From positions 2,728,001-2,792,000 of the forward strand of contig OY970063.1 of assembly GCA_963705275.1 (NCBI GenBank): a DNA stretch of 64,000 nucleotides, in the 5' to 3' direction. The position numbers and the translations under genes were made by a program. Positions 60,462 to 64,000 of this stretch are shown here, piece by piece; the stretch's first letter is position 1, and each line of letters starts with the position of its first letter. This DNA comes from Fen-1135 sp963705275 (GTDB lineage Bacteria; Desulfobacterota; Syntrophia; Syntrophales; UBA2185). The notes beneath the pieces were generated by a model. It had not been told where the DNA came from and searched no databases. It saw only the letters and a list, made by a program, of their open reading frames with translations.

Positions 60462-63119
60462 ATGGCTGAAAAGTCATTAAGCAAGGCTTATGAATCTCAG
60501 GCATCGGAAGCCAGATGGTACAAGTACTGGCTTGACCGCGATTTATTCAGGGCCGAGGATTCAAGCCCCAAGCCCCAATTTTCAATTGTTATACCTCCGC
60601 CAAATGTGACAGGCATGCTCCACATGGGGCATGCCTTGAATAACACGCTGCAAGACGTCATGACCAGGTACAGAAGGATGCAGGGCTATAACGCCCTATG
60701 GATGCCGGGAACCGATCACGCGGGGATCGCTACTCAGAATGTAGTTGAACAGGAGCTCGCGAAAGAAGGCATCACTAGGCATGATTTAGGCAGAGAAAAA
60801 TTTATTGAGCGCGTGTGGGAATGGAAGGAGAAATACGGCGGGGTTATCATCAATCAGCTGAAAAGGCTGGGGTGTTCATGTGACTGGTCCAGAGAAGCCT
60901 TTACCATGGACGAGAAATTATCCAGAGCCGTAAGGGAAGTATTTGTTCGTCTGTACAATGACGGCCTCATCTATCGCGGCAATTATATCGTCAACTGGTG
61001 TACCCGATGCCATACGGCCATATCGGATCTGGAAGTGGAGTATGAAGAGAAGGAAGGAGCACTTTGGGAGATCAGGTATCCTTACCAAGACGGTAAAGGT
61101 GACATCGTAGTTGCCACCACGCGTCCGGAGACCATGCTGGGAGATACGGCAGTTGCCGTTAACCCTGATGATAAGAGGTACAAGGACAAGATAGGGAAGA
61201 AAGTGATCCTGCCTCTCGTCAACAGGATAATACCCGTTATTGCAGACAGCCATGTAAGTGTGGAGTTTGGTTCAGGGGCGGTTAAGATTACGCCTTCCTC
61301 TGATCCCAATGATTTTGCCATAGCCGAGCGGCATCATCTGGAAATCATAAACATCATGGATGGCCGTGGAGTCATCAATGAAAATGGCGGCGTCTATAAG
61401 GGGCAGGACCGCTACGAAGCAAGAGAGAATATTCTCCGGGACCTCGAAAAAGGAGGCTACCTTTTAGGCAAAAAGCCTTACAGCCATAATGTTGGGCAAT
61501 GCTATCGCTGTAAGACAGACATAGAGCCCATGGTTTCCCCTCAGTGGTTCGTGAAGATAAAACCCCTGGCGAAGGTGGCGACTGCGGCGGTGATAAAAGG
61601 AAAGACGAGAATTCTGCCCTCGATGTGGGAAAGCACATACTTTGAGTGGATGAATAATATCAGGGACTGGTGCATTTCGAGACAGATCTGGTGGGGCCAC
61701 AGGATACCCGTTTGGTATTGTGGGAGCTGCGGAAAAGAAATCGTCTCCACCATAGATCCCGTTGAATGTCCGAACTGCGGAGGCAGCAGCATCAAGCAGG
61801 AAGAGGACGTTCTTGATACGTGGTTCAGTTCCGCCCTTTGGCCTTTTTCAACCCTCGGGTGGCCCGAAAAGACAAAGTCCTTAAAGACATTTTATCCTAC
61901 CTCACTCCTCATCACAGGGTTTGACATACTCTTCTTCTGGGTGGCAAGGATGATGATGATGGGGCTCTACGTGATGAAGGATGTCCCTTTCAGGGATGTC
62001 TATCTCCACGCCCTTGTGCGCGATGAGATGGGCGAGAAGATGAGCAAATCCAAGGGGAACATTATAGATCCCCTCGAGATGATCGATAAATTCGGCGCCG
62101 ATGCGTTCAGATTTACCATGGTTGCCCTGACGGCACAGGGCAGGGATATCAGGATGTCCGAAGACCGCATTGCCGGCTACAAGCATTTCGTAAACAAGAT
62201 CTGGAACGCGACGCGCTTCGCCCTCATGAACCTCGAAGATTACTCATCTTCCGGAGCTCATATCAGCAAGGACGATGAATCCCTTCCCGACAGATGGATT
62301 AAGCATCGCCTGAATATAACTGCTTCGGAAGTTATCAAATCTCTTGATGAATATCGTTTCAATGATGCTGCATCAGGTATCTATCAGTTTGTCTGGCATG
62401 AGCTCTGTGACTGGTACCTTGAGCTCGTTAAGCCCGAGCTTTATGGAAAAGGCGACCCAGAGAAGAGACGCGCGGCACAGCATACGCTCTTTACTGTTAT
62501 GATGTCTTCTCTCAAAATGCTTCATCCCATCATGCCTTTTGTTACGGAGGAGATATGGCAGACCCTCGTAGGCGACGGGACTTCGATCATGGTCAGTGAA
62601 TTTCCCGCACCCGAGGACGCTTCCCATGACCCGGTCGCGGATAGACAGATGGGCGCCATTATGGACACGATCACTTCTATCAGAAACATAAGAGGTGAGA
62701 TGAATATAGCGCCATCGAAGAAATTAAAGGTCGCAATTTCCGCGCCCGATGACGAATCGCGGGCGACCGTGGAAATTGGCAGCAGCTACATTACCAACCT
62801 GGCTAATCTTGAGGCATTGACCATAACCGGCAATGGAGAGGAGCCCAAGAATGCCGCCACCGGCGTTGTCGGATCCATGCGGATATATGTGCTCTTGGAA
62901 GGCGTGGTGGACTTTGCCGGGGAGAGGAAGAGGCTCGAGAAAGAGATGGCCAAGGTGGATAAAGACCTCGCAGCAATCTCGAAAAAACTCGCCAATCGCG
63001 ATTTCATGGCGAAGGCCTCGAAAGCGGTCGTGGAAAAGGAAGAAGAAAAGTTCAGGGAAGTAAGGGAGAAGCACTCTGTCCTGGCTGAAGCCCTGAAAAG
63101 ACTTCACAAGATGGGTTAG
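60462..63119 (+). CDS. valS: Valyl-tRNA synthetase
   Basis: 885 residues, class I. HIGH-type motif in MLHMGHALN, KMSKS in GEKMSKSKGN, and the editing-domain TTRPETMLGDTAVAV. The C-terminal coiled-coil arm (LEKEMAKVDKDLAAISKKLANRDFM) is present. Residue CYRCKTDIEPMV and a CGSCGKE pair bind zinc. Normal length. It charges tRNA-Val. AGAAGG precedes the ATG. Confidence 0.96.
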   Translation: MAEKSLSKAYESQASEARWYKYWLDRDLFRAEDSSPKPQFSIVIPPPNVTGMLHMGHALNNTLQDVMTRYRRMQGYNALWMPGTDHAGIATQNVVEQELAKEGITRHDLGREKFIERVWEWKEKYGGVIINQLKRLGCSCDWSREAFTMDEKLSRAVREVFVRLYNDGLIYRGNYIVNWCTRCHTAISDLEVEYEEKEGALWEIRYPYQDGKGDIVVATTRPETMLGDTAVAVNPDDKRYKDKIGKKVILPLVNRIIPVIADSHVSVEFGSGAVKITPSSDPNDFAIAERHHLEIINIMDGRGVINENGGVYKGQDRYEARENILRDLEKGGYLLGKKPYSHNVGQCYRCKTDIEPMVSPQWFVKIKPLAKVATAAVIKGKTRILPSMWESTYFEWMNNIRDWCISRQIWWGHRIPVWYCGSCGKEIVSTIDPVECPNCGGSSIKQEEDVLDTWFSSALWPFSTLGWPEKTKSLKTFYPTSLLITGFDILFFWVARMMMMGLYVMKDVPFRDVYLHALVRDEMGEKMSKSKGNIIDPLEMIDKFGADAFRFTMVALTAQGRDIRMSEDRIAGYKHFVNKIWNATRFALMNLEDYSSSGAHISKDDESLPDRWIKHRLNITASEVIKSLDEYRFNDAASGIYQFVWHELCDWYLELVKPELYGKGDPEKRRAAQHTLFTVMMSSLKMLHPIMPFVTEEIWQTLVGDGTSIMVSEFPAPEDASHDPVADRQMGAIMDTITSIRNIRGEMNIAPSKKLKVAISAPDDESRATVEIGSSYITNLANLEALTITGNGEEPKNAATGVVGSMRIYVLLEGVVDFAGERKRLEKEMAKVDKDLAAISKKLANRDFMAKASKAVVEKEEEKFREVREKHSVLAEALKRLHKMG

Positions 63120-63196
63120 AAGAGCATCTATTACCCAGGTCTTACACGGGAGCACATGTTTCTGCACGTCAACAACCTCTGAGCATCTTTATCATC

Positions 63197-64000
63197 ATGT
63201 TACAAAAGCACATCATACGCAATATAGTACAGTCGGCCATTGAAGAAGACGCCGGTGAGGCGGATGTGACGACGATGGCGGCGCTTACAGGTGACGAGAG
63301 CGGCAAGGCCTTGGCTCTTGCCAAGGCTGTCGTCGTTGTGGCGGGCATTGATGTCTTCAAAGAGACCTTTCTTTTCCTGGATCCGGGCATGCAATTTAAA
63401 GACTGCTGTAAAGATGGGGACATTGTGGAGGAGGGAGGGTGTCTCGCAGAGATATCAGGGAATCTCAGCAGAATACTTACGGCTGAGAGGGTGGCCCTCA
63501 ATTTTCTTCAGAGGATGAGCGGTATTGCGACGCTCACGAGACGATATGTCGATGAGGTCAAAGGAACAAAGGCAAAGATCCTCGACACGAGAAAAACGGC
63601 GCCGGGGCTCCGCTATCTTGACAAGTATGCTGTGAGGATTGGCGGCGGTTATAACCATCGATTCGGCCTCTATGACGGCGTCCTTATCAAAGACAACCAC
63701 ATTGCCGCGGCGGGCGGCATATCGAAGGCGCTGGCAAGGGTTCGCGGACGCTTGCCCCATACGCTGAAGGTGGAAATTGAAGTAAAAAATCTTCAGGAAC
63801 TTGAGGAAGCCATAAACTCCGGGGCAGATGTGATAATGCTGGACAATATGTCTCTCGAGGATATGGGAAAGGCCGTCGCAGCAACTGGCGGCAGAGTGCC
63901 GCTTGAGGCATCCGGCAATGTTGCCCTCGCCAATGTGAGACAGATTGCAGAAACCGGAGTTGACTTCATATCCGTGGGGGCTCTCACTCATTCGGTATCG
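63197..64000 (+). CDS. nadC: Nicotinate-nucleotide pyrophosphorylase, partial
   Basis: The frame from ATG 63197 is open to the end of the window (268 codons). It shows NLSRILTAERVALNFLQRMSGIATLT, ILDTRKTAPGLR, HRFGLYDGVLIKDNHI, VEIEVKNLQE and DVIMLDNMS, the complete set of quinolinate phosphoribosyltransferase motifs. It forms NAD precursor nicotinate mononucleotide. Only the last few residues are cut off. The start is unsure, as no clear ribosome site is seen. Confidence 0.92.
   Translation, partial: MLQKHIIRNIVQSAIEEDAGEADVTTMAALTGDESGKALALAKAVVVVAGIDVFKETFLFLDPGMQFKDCCKDGDIVEEGGCLAEISGNLSRILTAERVALNFLQRMSGIATLTRRYVDEVKGTKAKILDTRKTAPGLRYLDKYAVRIGGGYNHRFGLYDGVLIKDNHIAAAGGISKALARVRGRLPHTLKVEIEVKNLQELEEAINSGADVIMLDNMSLEDMGKAVAATGGRVPLEASGNVALANVRQIAETGVDFISVGALTHSVS

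Noticed and set aside
1..64000. CRISPR arrays, insertion sequences, prophage or integrase genes
   Set aside because: No spaced direct repeats, transposase motifs or phage structural genes were seen anywhere in the window.

Overview
The window is a stretch of bacterial chromosome with dense, operon-like coding. The gene families point to an anaerobic member of the former Deltaproteobacteria (Desulfobacterota). They include a LivJHMGF-type transporter beside a phenylacetate-CoA ligase, several radical-SAM enzymes including a B12-dependent one, CarD next to a PIN-TRAM protein, NIL-ferredoxin, DciA, and a V4R-like hybrid kinase. A Syntrophorhabdus- or Syntrophobacter-like organism is my guess; nothing here proves the genus. 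No tRNA, rRNA, CRISPR array, prophage or insertion sequence was recognised.

Layout. 0-0.8 kb: a lone receiver protein and a small membrane protein (minus strand). 1.2-7.2 kb: five branched-chain amino-acid/aromatic-acid ABC transporter genes and a PaaK-type ligase in one plus-strand operon, probably uptake and CoA activation of an aryl acid. 7.26-8.1 kb: a frameshifted integral membrane protein gene. 8.1-11.35 kb: a block without credible genes whose CpG content is strongly depleted, unlike all the surrounding DNA; it looks animal-derived and is most simply an assembly chimera. 11.4-14.4 kb: SPOR-NlpC/P60 lipoprotein, RfbB, and an O-methyltransferase with two frameshifts. 14.4-22.2 kb (minus): an operon of a PilZ-PilZ-acyltransferase fusion, a heavily frameshifted hybrid histidine kinase, a B12 radical-SAM enzyme and an enolase-superfamily enzyme lacking a canonical catalytic lysine. 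22.7-25.9 kb: crotonase, Na/Pi symporter with PhoU tail, ferritin-like protein.

26-31.5 kb (minus): mtaB-rnc-radical SAM-era-der, an RNA/ribosome maturation operon. 31.5-36.2 kb: small membrane protein, NIL-ferredoxin, hydrolase, DUF1015, TrmN6-like methyltransferase, DciA, macrodomain. 36.2-37.9 kb: a phosphoglycerate mutase whose two halves are in reversed order, i.e. a circular permutation of the cofactor-independent enzyme; this is the most striking gene of the window. 38-41.3 kb: coiled-coil protein, Pcm, NlpD-like LysM/LytM lipoprotein, radical SAM. 41.4-46.1 kb: CarD, PIN-TRAM, IspD, IspF, GltX. 46.5-51.98 kb: small membrane protein, DUF2284, TPR protein, Pgk, TruA, RfbD. 52.3-56.1 kb: a large lipoprotein joining a GNA1162/DUF799-like domain to two beta-helices, then an LPP20-like protein (frameshifted at its end). 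56.3-64 kb: MutL, MiaA, TPR-SLH lipoprotein, ValS, NadC (cut by the window end).

Four genes carry single-base frameshifts, several in short homopolymers, while their neighbours are intact. Together with the foreign-looking block this raises the question of local assembly quality between about 7 and 20 kb.
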